Of a stretch of 64,000 nucleotides of DNA, positions 16,558 through 24,392 are shown piece by piece (position 1 is the first letter of the stretch; each line of letters starts with the position of its first letter). A program made the position numbers and the translations under genes. The notes below the pieces were generated by a model, which was given only the letters and a program-made list of their open reading frames with translations, had not been told where the DNA came from and searched no databases. The stretch comes from Congregibacter variabilis (GTDB lineage: Bacteria; Pseudomonadota; Gammaproteobacteria; Pseudomonadales; Halieaceae): positions 3,867,144 to 3,931,143 of the forward strand of contig NZ_CP136864.1 of the NCBI RefSeq assembly GCF_045689235.1, read 5' to 3'.

Positions 16558-16630
16558 GTATTTTGCTTGCTGTGTCCGGATCATCTGCGCCTTCGCAGAC
16601 AACCCTTACGCACGCATCCTTCGATTTTCT

Positions 16631-19069
16631 TCAAAGTTCCTCGTCGCATTGACCGTTGTTCGGGTTATTAGGATCTGTAGGCTCATTACACACAGACACG
16701 CAACCGAAGGAACCAATCTGCGATGTTGCGCCGTTGGGGTCTGCCGCCAGAACGGATATGCGTCCGCCACCCGTCGCTCCTGTGCCGTTAATGCGAATCG
16801 TCTGGGTAAAGGCACCTCGCGCACCAGTTAAGTCCGGCACGACCACTTCAAGGCTGTCGGTATCCTCGGGGAACTTGATTTGACAGTCTTCATCGGCTCT
16901 AAAAGTCAGTGTTGTTCCCGCACCAGGTGCGTTGTTATACACATCCGCGACGTAAATATCGTATAGCGAGCCTTCAGAAAGGTTATTGCTAGCGACCCTG
17001 GGTCTATCAGGACCTTTGCCGGCCAGCACTTCCAGATTCTGTGCAGACGCTGAAAGTGTCAGGACGATCGATGAGCGAACATTGAGCAGGTCTCTGCTGC
17101 AAAACACGCCGTCTCCCGCGGGAGGGCAGAGGCTCCCGTTGTAGACACCTTCGCCCGTGTTGGGATCAACGTTTTCGCTGTACATGCCATCGCCGTTGAA
17201 GTCGATGAACTCCTCAGAAGAGCCTGCAGCGATGCAGTTTTCTTCCGAGCTCGGTGCTGGACATGCAGGGCCAGCGAAGGGCGTATACACGCCGTCTTCG
17301 TTGTAATCGGTAAAGGCTTCCGGCAGGTTTTCGAAGGACTCGCCTTCGTCGTAGAGGCCGTTACCGTTCCCATCTACGAAGAACTCTTCGCCCACCACGG
17401 TGATCGTTACAGTGCTTCGCAGTCCACGTATCGCACCCAGATCATCGGGGCAGGGGCCAAAGGATCCCGTATGCGAGGGGCAGCGATAACTGTTGTCATC
17501 TACTGTGGTCTGGACCAGATCCTGATTGAACACAGGGAATCGGGGGGCTTGGCTTGTCCACAGCACACTGCAGGTGCCGACACCCGGTGTTGCTGCATCG
17601 GCGCGAGCCCCGTTGCTGGTTCCTGTGAGGCAGGAGGTGTCAATGGCGCCGTACTCAGTCGTGAATACTACGCTGGTGCCATCTGCAACTGGATTGCCGA
17701 AGCGATCCACCAGGCGAACAGTAATCGTCGATTCGACGCCATCGATGTCACGAGCGCCCGGTACATGGAACTGGCTTGCAGAAACGCTGATACCGTTTTG
17801 CTGCGCCAAACCCGTGCTGATCACGATTTGATTGGACGACGCTGCTTGTTGCTGATTGGCGCTGGTATCAAAGCTGGCAGTTGCAACGGTGGAAGTTGCC
17901 ACGTTACCTGCGCTTACCTCGACGACCACCAATCCTTGACTGTTAGTGACCCCTGAGACATTGAGTAACGATATGCCGCCCAGGGTATTGGTAAGAGAGA
18001 AGTTAACCGTGACGCCAGCCAGTGGCTTGCGCTTGTCTAGCTCCAGGTAGCCAGGTTCGCCGGGGGCCGGGTCGCCTGCTTCCAGAATTACAGCCTCTTC
18101 GAGGACTTCGAAAGTTACCGAGGCTATTTCTGGTCGTCCGGGACCACCGGTGCCTTTCAGCGCGATAATGGTCCGACCAGTAGTGTCGCCACCTTCGGTT
18201 GGCTCGGTGGATACATAGCCAATGAAATTTGCATCCCGGCCTGCGATGGTGACGCTGGCAGTGGCTGTGGAATCCCCATCGACCAACGTAGCGGTGAGGT
18301 CGTCGCCACTTTCACAGCTGCCGGCCAAATATTCGGCGCTGACGAGTCCATCCAGGGTCTCTACAGTAAGGGTATTTGTTCCAGCGCCACTATCTCCAAT
18401 GGCGCGAAATGAGGCGAGGCCGCTTAGTGAGCAGGCGCTGGATAAGCGAATCAGCTGCGCAGCACCTGAGGGTGTGCCGGCTTCATCAACCACGGCCAGT
18501 CTTGCAACTGCACTGCCTCTAAAGGCCAGGGAGTCGCTGCTTAGACCGATCTGGCCCGCAATGAAATTTGTGCCTTCAAAATAACCCAGACTCAGTCCCG
18601 CGCCTGATACTTCGACGCCTATGGTTGCGGTGACAGTACCTGCAGGACTCTCTGCCGTAACCGTAATGGTGTCGGCACCCAGGGCGGCGCCAGCCTGAAT
18701 TTCGAGCTCTGCAATTCCATCGGCATTAGTAAGTGCCTGGCCGTTTGCCGGTGAAATTACGGCGAACTCGGCAGTCGCCAGAACGACAAGACCACTCACA
18801 GGAGCAGCGGCACCGGTAGCCTCTTTGACTTCTACGCGGAGCGTCGCTGGGAACGTTTCAGTCACCTGAGTCGTTGCATTGCCAGCGGCATCAACGGTAG
18901 TCAGCGTGATGGTGTATGCGGTCGAGTCACCGTCGCCGCCGGGTAGAAATCCGCCGCTGTCGCTACCGCCACCACCGCCTCCACAGGCGCTCAGTGCTGC
19001 GAGCATAGCGCTCATGATGACGCCTATGGCGCCCCTTCGGCTGCACAGTGTGCGAAGGCCCTTAATCAT
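16631..19069 (-). CDS. Large secreted lipoprotein with repeated bacterial Ig-like domains
   Basis: The protein (812 aa) begins with a signal peptide ending in the lipobox LSAC (Cys29), followed by a Gly-rich linker, so it should be anchored to the membrane. The rest is made of Ig-like (Big_1/invasin-type) beta modules, with recurring phrases such as VTVTAESPAGTVTATI, VVLATAEFAV, GVTVNFSLTNTLGG and DRFGNPVADGTSVVFTT. Between about residues 570 and 640 there are Asp/Asn-rich loops (DGNGNGLYDEGE, DYNEDGVYTP, DFNGDGMYSE) that look like EF-hand/dockerin-style calcium sites, flanked by Cys pairs. I chose the ATG at 19069 because GAGGGGA lies 5 bases upstream; the open frame goes to 19126. Function is likely adhesion or cell-surface structure; not otherwise identified. 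Confidence 0.82.
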   Translation of the reverse strand: MIKGLRTLCSRRGAIGVIMSAMLAALSACGGGGGGSDSGGFLPGGDGDSTAYTITLTTVDAAGNATTQVTETFPATLRVEVKEATGAAAPVSGLVVLATAEFAVISPANGQALTNADGIAELEIQAGAALGADTITVTAESPAGTVTATIGVEVSGAGLSLGYFEGTNFIAGQIGLSSDSLAFRGSAVARLAVVDEAGTPSGAAQLIRLSSACSLSGLASFRAIGDSGAGTNTLTVETLDGLVSAEYLAGSCESGDDLTATLVDGDSTATASVTIAGRDANFIGYVSTEPTEGGDTTGRTIIALKGTGGPGRPEIASVTFEVLEEAVILEAGDPAPGEPGYLELDKRKPLAGVTVNFSLTNTLGGISLLNVSGVTNSQGLVVVEVSAGNVATSTVATASFDTSANQQQAASSNQIVISTGLAQQNGISVSASQFHVPGARDIDGVESTITVRLVDRFGNPVADGTSVVFTTEYGAIDTSCLTGTSNGARADAATPGVGTCSVLWTSQAPRFPVFNQDLVQTTVDDNSYRCPSHTGSFGPCPDDLGAIRGLRSTVTITVVGEEFFVDGNGNGLYDEGESFENLPEAFTDYNEDGVYTPFAGPACPAPSSEENCIAAGSSEEFIDFNGDGMYSENVDPNTGEGVYNGSLCPPAGDGVFCSRDLLNVRSSIVLTLSASAQNLEVLAGKGPDRPRVASNNLSEGSLYDIYVADVYNNAPGAGTTLTFRADEDCQIKFPEDTDSLEVVVPDLTGARGAFTQTIRINGTGATGGGRISVLAADPNGATSQIGSFGCVSVCNEPTDPNNPNNGQCDEEL

Positions 19070-19177
19070 TATCGTCCCCTCTGGGGATGGCCGAGCCGCT
19101 CTTCGGCGGTACCGGACCGCTCCCACTCCCGCTGGTTAGGCTACCTGGTGCCTGTCTACTCAATACTGACAGGGTTC
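19070..19177 (-). promoter_or_regulatory. Structured 5' leader of the Ig-like lipoprotein gene
   Basis: The predicted leader is about 108 bases and full of short inverted repeats: GCGGT/ACCGC arms at 19106-19120, CCGA/TCGG at 19091-19106, and a TCCCC/GGGGA stem at 19075-19087. The last stem pairs the Shine-Dalgarno sequence GGGGA, five bases before the ATG. The layout would allow translational control. It does not match a riboswitch class that I can recognise. Confidence 0.4.
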
Positions 19178-19183
19178 AGCTAC

Positions 19184-19213
19184 GTTATACAGGCTACCAC
19201 AATACAGTGTTAA
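19184..19213 (-). promoter_or_regulatory. Candidate promoter of the Ig-like lipoprotein gene
   Basis: On the minus strand TTAACA (plus 19208-19213), an 18-base spacer and TATAAC (19184-19189) form a plausible sigma70 promoter. The surroundings are AT-rich, unlike the rest of the window. Start expected near 19177. Confidence 0.5.
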
Positions 19214-19292
19214 TCATAGAAAAAATGATAAATAACATGGCGATAGCGCGTTTTTGTAATTTTTTACACAAACTTGACCCTGAGCTTGTGAT

Positions 19293-20516
19293 TTACAGGC
19301 CAATGAGCCCCACTAACTTGTTTGCCCCCAGGCCAAGGGTAACTGCGACTACGATGCCTCCCAAAAGGTTGCTCTGCCAGCCGTTCGCGGCGTTGCCGAG
19401 CAATTTGCGCTCATTCATCAGCCACAACAGGATAATGGCGATCACTGGAAGTAGTAGCCCGTTGGCCGCCTGTGCAAACACGATCAAGCTGAGCGGACGA
19501 GCGCCGGTGGCGGCAAACAATGTGCCTGTGAAAACAACACTCAGGGCAATGCCCCTAAACGCAGTGCCTCGCAGGGTGTCGGGTAAGCCCAGGGCGCCAC
19601 AGACGGCGTAGGCGGCCGCCAGGGGAGCTGTGATTGCACTCGTAAGGCCGGCTGCGAATAAGCCCAGGGCAAAGACATAGCGCCCCGAGGGACCAAGAAC
19701 CGGATCCAGTTGTGTGGATATCTTGTCCGGAGAAAACGTCAGCCCCTGGGAAAAGAAGGTAATGGCCGCGGCGCTCACTATGGCAAGGGTGATGAGTCCA
19801 CCAAGGGCTACCGATACAACAGTGTCCATGCGCGCAGCGGACAGTGCCAACGCGCGATCAGGTTCGTCTGCCCAGTGCTCCCGAGCGGCGTTGGCTTGAA
19901 GAAAGAGGTTGTAGGGAACCACTGTGGTGCCAATAAGCGCTATCACAGTGGTTATGGAGCCGCCGGGTAAGCTCGGGAGGGTGACACCCTTCAGAAGCGC
20001 CGACCAATCCGGCTTTAGGAGTAAGGCGCTGACCACAAATACAGCGCTCATCACCAGAACCAGAGCGATGAGCACGCGCTCGAGATGCTTATACGCTGGC
20101 AGGAATAGCAAGGCAGCGGAACTGCCGCCGATCGCCAGAGCCCAGTACTGGGTGCTGATGGGCGAAATACTCTGTAAAGCTAACGCAGCACCTGCAATAT
20201 TGCCGGACTCATAGGCGGCGTTCCCCAGACCGATCGCGGCGATGACCAGCAGGATTGTTCCGCGTCCAAGCCATCGGCCGCTCAGGGCCTTTCGCAAGGT
20301 GGTGGCAAGTCCGTTGCCGGTAACGATGGCCTGTCGAACGCTCATCTCCTGCAAAGCCATTGTGGCGCCCACAGAAAACAGCAGCGCCCATAGCAAAGCG
20401 TAGCCATAGCCGGCACCCGCGGCGCTGGCGGTGGCAATAGTACCCGGGCCCACAAACGCTGCGGTGACCAAAAGACCGGGACCAAATCCCCACTTGCGAC
20501 TTTTCTGCGCTGTCAC
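19293..20516 (-). CDS. Nramp-family (SLC11-like) membrane transporter, divergent metal site
   Basis: The protein (407 aa) has about 11 hydrophobic helices and the Nramp fold signature layout. At the first helix, where Mn2+/Fe2+ transporters have DPGN, it reads GPGT (residues 23-26, AAFVGPGTIATAS). In helix 6 the usual MPHN is VPYN (TTVVPYNLFLQANAA). So the metal-binding Asp, Asn and Met are all replaced. Nramp-related transporters with altered sites include Mg2+ and Al3+ transporters and proteins of unknown substrate, so I would not call this MntH. It is divergent from the glycosyltransferase gene and ends about 220 bases from the start of the lipoprotein gene. Confidence 0.85.
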   Translation of the reverse strand: MTAQKSRKWGFGPGLLVTAAFVGPGTIATASAAGAGYGYALLWALLFSVGATMALQEMSVRQAIVTGNGLATTLRKALSGRWLGRGTILLVIAAIGLGNAAYESGNIAGAALALQSISPISTQYWALAIGGSSAALLFLPAYKHLERVLIALVLVMSAVFVVSALLLKPDWSALLKGVTLPSLPGGSITTVIALIGTTVVPYNLFLQANAAREHWADEPDRALALSAARMDTVVSVALGGLITLAIVSAAAITFFSQGLTFSPDKISTQLDPVLGPSGRYVFALGLFAAGLTSAITAPLAAAYAVCGALGLPDTLRGTAFRGIALSVVFTGTLFAATGARPLSLIVFAQAANGLLLPVIAIILLWLMNERKLLGNAANGWQSNLLGGIVVAVTLGLGANKLVGLIGL

Positions 20517-20593
20517 GGTACCTGCCTCATTGATGAATCCAAATCTATGCCTCTTCGATGCAGGCGCGCAGCCCAGCTGCTAGTATCCGCCCG

Positions 20594-21442
20594 ATGATAA
20601 CCGAGGCAAGCATTGCACCGACACTTAGTGTCTCAATCGTGCTCCACAATAGCAGCCTGGAGCATTTGCGAGTCACCTTGCAGAGTCTTGTTGCATGCAT
20701 CGCGGAGCTTGAGGATGTGCTGTCGGCGCCGGTGTCCTTGACGCTGCTAGATAATGACTCCACTGCCGACTATCGCCAGGAAGTTGCGGATCTGGTCGCG
20801 CAATTTCAGGCTCAGGACAGCAGCGCCTGGTCGCTACACTTTCATCTGAGTAGTCACAACGCGGGTTTCGGGGCTGGTCACAATCAGGCGCTGCAAGACA
20901 GTTCTGATCGTTATCTGTTGATTTTGAACCCCGACGTTGAGTTGGCTCCCGCTGCTTTGCGGGAGGCCTTGTTCTTTTTGAATTCTCAATCGGATGTGGT
21001 GGCAGTAAATCCCTTTTGCGAGCGAGGCGATGGTAGTCCAGAGTATTTATGTAAGCGCTACCCCACGATATTTGATCTGGTTTTGCGGGGTTTGCCGTTT
21101 TCTGCGCTTCGAGAGAGGTTCGCTGTGCGGCTTGCACACTATGAGTACGGTGAGCGGGATGCGGATGTGCCTGCAGAGGTTGAGCTGCTGAGCGGCGCCT
21201 GTCTGCTTTGTCGCCAGAGCGCTTTTACTGCGGTAGGTCGTTTTGACGAGCGTTTCTTTATGTACTTCGAAGATTTTGACCTGTCATTGCGACTTGCCTC
21301 CCAGGGGCGGCTTATGTATCTGCCAACAATGCGGATCGTGCATCACGGTGGTTTTGCGGCCAGGAAAGGTTTGCGTCACATAATTTGGTTCGCCCGTTCC
21401 GCGGCACGTTTTTTTAGCGTTCATGGGTGGCGACTGCACTGA
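20594..21442 (+). CDS. Glycosyltransferase family 2 protein (rhamnosyltransferase-like)
   Basis: This 282-residue protein has a GT-A fold start (LSVSIVLHNSSLEHLRVTLQ) and the nucleotide-sugar/metal motif LILNPDVELAP, the NPD variant of DXD. Later come SGACLLCRQSAFTAVGRFDE and FFMYFEDFDLSLRLASQG, as in WbbL/RfbF-type rhamnosyltransferases. The ED in the latter is the usual catalytic-base region. The ORF is open from 20558; the ATG at 20594 starts just before the domain and is preferred. It is followed after 29 bases by the HolD-like gene. The sugar and acceptor cannot be told; it is isolated from other polysaccharide genes. Confidence 0.85.
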   Translation: MITEASIAPTLSVSIVLHNSSLEHLRVTLQSLVACIAELEDVLSAPVSLTLLDNDSTADYRQEVADLVAQFQAQDSSAWSLHFHLSSHNAGFGAGHNQALQDSSDRYLLILNPDVELAPAALREALFFLNSQSDVVAVNPFCERGDGSPEYLCKRYPTIFDLVLRGLPFSALRERFAVRLAHYEYGERDADVPAEVELLSGACLLCRQSAFTAVGRFDERFFMYFEDFDLSLRLASQGRLMYLPTMRIVHHGGFAARKGLRHIIWFARSAARFFSVHGWRLH

Positions 21443-21471
21443 TTACCCCGGGCCGGTGTTAAACTTTGCTT

Positions 21472-22182
21472 ATGAGTGCATCTGGAGAAATTAGGCGGCT
21501 TCGCTACCTTGAGGCCATGGGCGTGCCGGTTTATGTCACACGCCGAGCATTGCCCGGTGCCGCAGTTACGGCCAAGTGTGGGCTGCGTGTCACTGCGAAA
21601 GTTGCGCCGCTGCAAGCCGGGGTCTCCGCGCCCGATACAGGCAGTACATCGGCGGCACAGGCTTTACGCGAATCGCTGCGTAATGATGCAGGCCAGCAAT
21701 CCGTAGAGACGAGAGCGGCGGACCGAAGGTCTGCGCCTGCAGCCACGGCTCAAAATAGCCAGGAGCCCGCAACGCGTTTTCGTTTGGCAGCGGTAATTTG
21801 TGGTGGGCGTCTTTGGGTCGAGGCTCTGGGTGAGGAAGCTCTGGCGAGTGACCAGGTACTGCTCATTACTGCCATGGGACGGGCGCTCACACATCCGCAG
21901 GCCAGTGACGAAGCGCCGGCTGTGACCGAGTTTCGCTGGCCATTGCATGATAACGTGCAGCTAGGATTGGGGGCTGAGGAGGCTGCAGCAACGCTGCAAG
22001 GCTTTCTGTACCGACAGATTGAGGAGCATGCCTGCGTTGAATTGATCTGTCTCGGTGAGTCGAGCAAAGCTCTGCTTACGAGCCTTCAATTGCCCTGCGC
22101 CAGACGCTACACACCCTCAACGCGCGATATGCTTGAAAGTCCCGCGCTGAAGCGTGACGTTTGGAGTGCGCTACTCGCTTGA
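21472..22182 (+). CDS. HolD-like protein (putative DNA polymerase III psi subunit)
   Basis: The 236-residue product is weakly similar to HolD. The N-terminal part (RRLRYLEAMGVPVYVTRRALPGA) resembles the region of psi that binds the chi subunit, and the C-terminal end (SPALKRDVWSALLA) resembles the last helix of psi, with a conserved Trp. Between them is an Ala/Ser/Gln-rich, probably disordered linker (about residues 45-100), then a conserved-looking alpha/beta core (FRLAAVICGGRLWVEAL...). The next gene is rimI, and holD-rimI adjacency is known in Enterobacteria, which supports the call. It is longer than E. coli HolD (about 137 aa). HolD diverges fast, so the identification is tentative. Confidence 0.55.
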   Translation: MSASGEIRRLRYLEAMGVPVYVTRRALPGAAVTAKCGLRVTAKVAPLQAGVSAPDTGSTSAAQALRESLRNDAGQQSVETRAADRRSAPAATAQNSQEPATRFRLAAVICGGRLWVEALGEEALASDQVLLITAMGRALTHPQASDEAPAVTEFRWPLHDNVQLGLGAEEAAATLQGFLYRQIEEHACVELICLGESSKALLTSLQLPCARRYTPSTRDMLESPALKRDVWSALLA

Positions 22183-22649
22183 GTGTCGTCATTCGTGAAG
22201 CGACGCTTGAGGATATCGATGTCATTCTGAAGATCGATAGAGACTGTTCACCTGTGTTTGCAAAGGCCGAGAGCTACGAACGCTTGATGAGTCACCCGGG
22301 CGCAGTGCTCCTCGCTGTTGTTGCCGAGGAAGTCGCTGGATTTGCGGCCTGCTCCAGAGTATTGGATGAGGCTACGCTGCTGAATCTGGTGGTGGTGCCT
22401 GAGGTGCGGAGCAAGGGTGTTGCCCGAGACTTACTGGATGCGTTGTTAGAGCGGCTGATGGACCTGGGTGTGTCGCGCCTGTTGCTGGAAGTGCGCCAGA
22501 GCAATGTCATCGCGCAGTCTCTGTATGTATCTGCCGGCTTTGGGCACGATGGACAAAGAGCGGACTATTATCCAGGTCACAATGGGGGCGCCGCCGAGAC
22601 GGCGATATTGATGAGTCGACAACTGGGGATTCAAAATGCGAGTGCTTGA
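22179..22649 (+). CDS. rimI: Ribosomal protein bS18 N-alanine acetyltransferase RimI
   Basis: This GNAT-family protein (156 aa) should acetylate the N-terminal alanine of ribosomal protein S18. The acetyl-CoA pyrophosphate loop VVPEVRSKGVARDLLDALL (R-x-x-G-x-A) and the C-terminal SLYVSAGFGHDGQRADYY segment are typical of RimI. The start is not certain: TTG at 22179 forms a TTGA overlap with the upstream stop, and a TTG at 22161 is also possible; no ATG is available before the domain. It overlaps the following small gene by 14 bp. Confidence 0.85.
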   Translation: MSVVIREATLEDIDVILKIDRDCSPVFAKAESYERLMSHPGAVLLAVVAEEVAGFAACSRVLDEATLLNLVVVPEVRSKGVARDLLDALLERLMDLGVSRLLLEVRQSNVIAQSLYVSAGFGHDGQRADYYPGHNGGAAETAILMSRQLGIQNASA

Positions 22650-23022
22650 AGCTGGGGACTGGGGACTATTGCTCCCTGATGAGTGGCAGGCAGAGCAGGA
22701 GGACGATGTCATCGTCATTGGTGACCGAGATGGTGTGGGCTGCATAGAAATCAGTGAGCTACACAAAGACACCGGAGACTTTGGTGCTGAGGATTTGCAG
22801 CAGTTCGTCACCGAGGACTCGATTTGGGACTCAGTGCGCCGCGGCAGCTTTGAAGGGCTTCGCACATCGCTTATTGAGGACGGGGCCGCCATCAGAGAAT
22901 GGTACCTCTATGCCGGCAAGCTACTCTTGTACGTCACTTACAGCTGTGAGCTTGATAATCAAGGGCTGGATGATGCTGCGGTGGATGACATTCTTGATAC
23001 GCTTCGTATGGCCACACAGTGA
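22636..23022 (+). CDS. Small conserved-looking protein of unknown function
   Basis: The 128-residue acidic, soluble protein is not recognised. It has no signal peptide or membrane segment. It begins in the last 14 bases of rimI with an ATG, which suggests translational coupling, and ends ten bases before the rsxE stop on the other strand. Its pattern of short alternating strands (LLLPDEWQAEQEDDVIVIGD...KLLLYVTYSCE) followed by a C-terminal helix (DDAAVDDILDTLRM) looks like a small alpha/beta domain. No function is proposed. Confidence 0.65.
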   Translation: MRVLEAGDWGLLLPDEWQAEQEDDVIVIGDRDGVGCIEISELHKDTGDFGAEDLQQFVTEDSIWDSVRRGSFEGLRTSLIEDGAAIREWYLYAGKLLLYVTYSCELDNQGLDDAAVDDILDTLRMATQ

Positions 23023-23031
23023 GCTGCTTAG

Positions 23032-23745
23032 CTAGTTAACTGTCCCGGTGACCCGCACGCGCTTGCTGCCCGTTTCGATAGGCGCGGATCGCGCGGCTGC
23101 GCGGCGTTGCATATTGCCATCGATGAGGTTCTTTAAAGCAATGATAAGGCCCGTGAAGATAAATGCGCCCGGAGGCAAAATCGCCAGTAAGAATGGTTGA
23201 TAGTCGTCAAAGGCGACCATTTTCCAATCTGCCGCCGAGGGTCCAAAAAGAAGATCCATGTTTGCAAATATTGCCCCGGTCCCGGATAACTCGCGAAGCG
23301 CCCCTAGAAGTAACAGAATCAAGGTAAACCCCAGTCCCATGATAAAGCCGTCGTACATGGCCGGGAGTACGGGGTTCTTCCGAGCAAAACCATCTGCGCG
23401 ACCCAGAATCACACAGTTTGTCGTAATCAAAGGCAGGAAGATGCCGAGTATTTCGTAAAGTTCATAGCTGTAGGCCTGCATGAGTAATTCTATGCAGGTC
23501 ACGGCGGCTGCAATAATCATGACAAAGGTAGGCAGCCGCACCGCATCTGACGTTACGTTGCGTATCAGCGAAACCGCTGTGTTTGACGTCACAAGCACCA
23601 AGCAGGTAGCGATACCCAGGCCCAAAGCATTTACCACGCTCCCGGTCACGGCCAGCAGCGGGCACAGTCCCAGTAGTTGCACGATCGCAGGATTGTTCTT
23701 CCATAGGCCGTTGATGGAGAGTTCACCGTAGTCAGCTGTGCTCAT
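23032..23745 (-). CDS. rsxE: Rnf/Rsx electron transport complex subunit E
   Basis: RsxE (237 aa) is an integral membrane subunit of the ion-translocating NAD:ferredoxin oxidoreductase. Family marks include NPAIVQLLGLCPLLAVTGS and the duplicated LITTNCVILGRADGFARKN segment, parallel to RsxA. About six helices are predicted. It is the last gene of rsxABCDGE, overlapping rsxG by 4 bp. It ends tail to tail with the small unknown gene, with a gap of nine bases and no clear terminator. Confidence 0.95.
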   Translation of the reverse strand: MSTADYGELSINGLWKNNPAIVQLLGLCPLLAVTGSVVNALGLGIATCLVLVTSNTAVSLIRNVTSDAVRLPTFVMIIAAAVTCIELLMQAYSYELYEILGIFLPLITTNCVILGRADGFARKNPVLPAMYDGFIMGLGFTLILLLLGALRELSGTGAIFANMDLLFGPSAADWKMVAFDDYQPFLLAILPPGAFIFTGLIIALKNLIDGNMQRRAAARSAPIETGSKRVRVTGTVN

Positions 23746-24392
23746 GGTGTGGACTCCTGCTCGGGATTTTGTGTGCCAAAGAGTTCGTCGTGCCTATCCT
23801 GAACGTACAGTAGTACTCGTGCTGTCGCCTGGACAACCGCACGTGGTGTGATCGTCGCTCCGGTGAATTGATCAAAGTCGCCGCCGTCCTTGCGCACGGT
23901 CCAGCGATCTGTTGCTGGATTCGTCAGGGAGCGGCCTTGAAAGCTGTTGATCCAATCTGATTTCCGGTGGTCGACAGCATCACCGAGTCCTGGCGTTTCA
24001 CGATGCTGAAGCACGCGAACGCCGGCAACACTGCCATCACGATTCACACCTACGATCAACTCGATAGCTCCGCTGTATCCATCCGGGGCCATTGCGGGGA
24101 TAAGAGCGGCTGTCGCGACCCCTGCGCGCCTGGCGATGTAAATGGATTTTTCTTCGCGCAATTGGAGTAGGGGATCGTTCATTGGAGCTGAAATTCGATC
24201 GTCGAGCATCGCGTTGTCATGTCGGTCCCTGGGGATAATCTGCAAAAGGGCTTTTTCTTCCGCAGCGCGCTGCGCAGCGCTGATACGATCCTTGGTGCCT
24301 AAAAAGGTGCTTGCCACCAGTAAGGCGGTAAGCACGGCAAAGCCAGCCAACAGCAAGCTGTTGCGGGTCATGGCCTGGCGAAGCTCGTTCAC
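23742..24392 (-). CDS. rsxG: Rnf/Rsx electron transport complex subunit G
   Basis: RsxG (216 aa) has one N-terminal membrane anchor (about residues 11-29) and a periplasmic domain carrying covalent FMN on a threonine. The flavinylation motif is DFDQFTGATITPRAVV (around residues 168-183, with TGAT at its centre). GLGDAVDHRKSDWINSFQG is the other family-typical segment. It overlaps both neighbours by 4 bp. It should relay electrons across the membrane together with RsxD. Confidence 0.94.
   Translation of the reverse strand: MNELRQAMTRNSLLLAGFAVLTALLVASTFLGTKDRISAAQRAAEEKALLQIIPRDRHDNAMLDDRISAPMNDPLLQLREEKSIYIARRAGVATAALIPAMAPDGYSGAIELIVGVNRDGSVAGVRVLQHRETPGLGDAVDHRKSDWINSFQGRSLTNPATDRWTVRKDGGDFDQFTGATITPRAVVQATARVLLYVQDRHDELFGTQNPEQESTP

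Noticed and set aside
19070..19177. Known riboswitch (for example a cyclic-di-GMP aptamer) upstream of the lipoprotein gene
   Set aside because: The leader is structured, but I could not fit the conserved core of GEMM or any other class to it.
19293..20516. Naming the Nramp-family gene mntH
   Set aside because: The DPGN and MPH metal-binding motifs that define Mn2+/Fe2+ transporters are absent.
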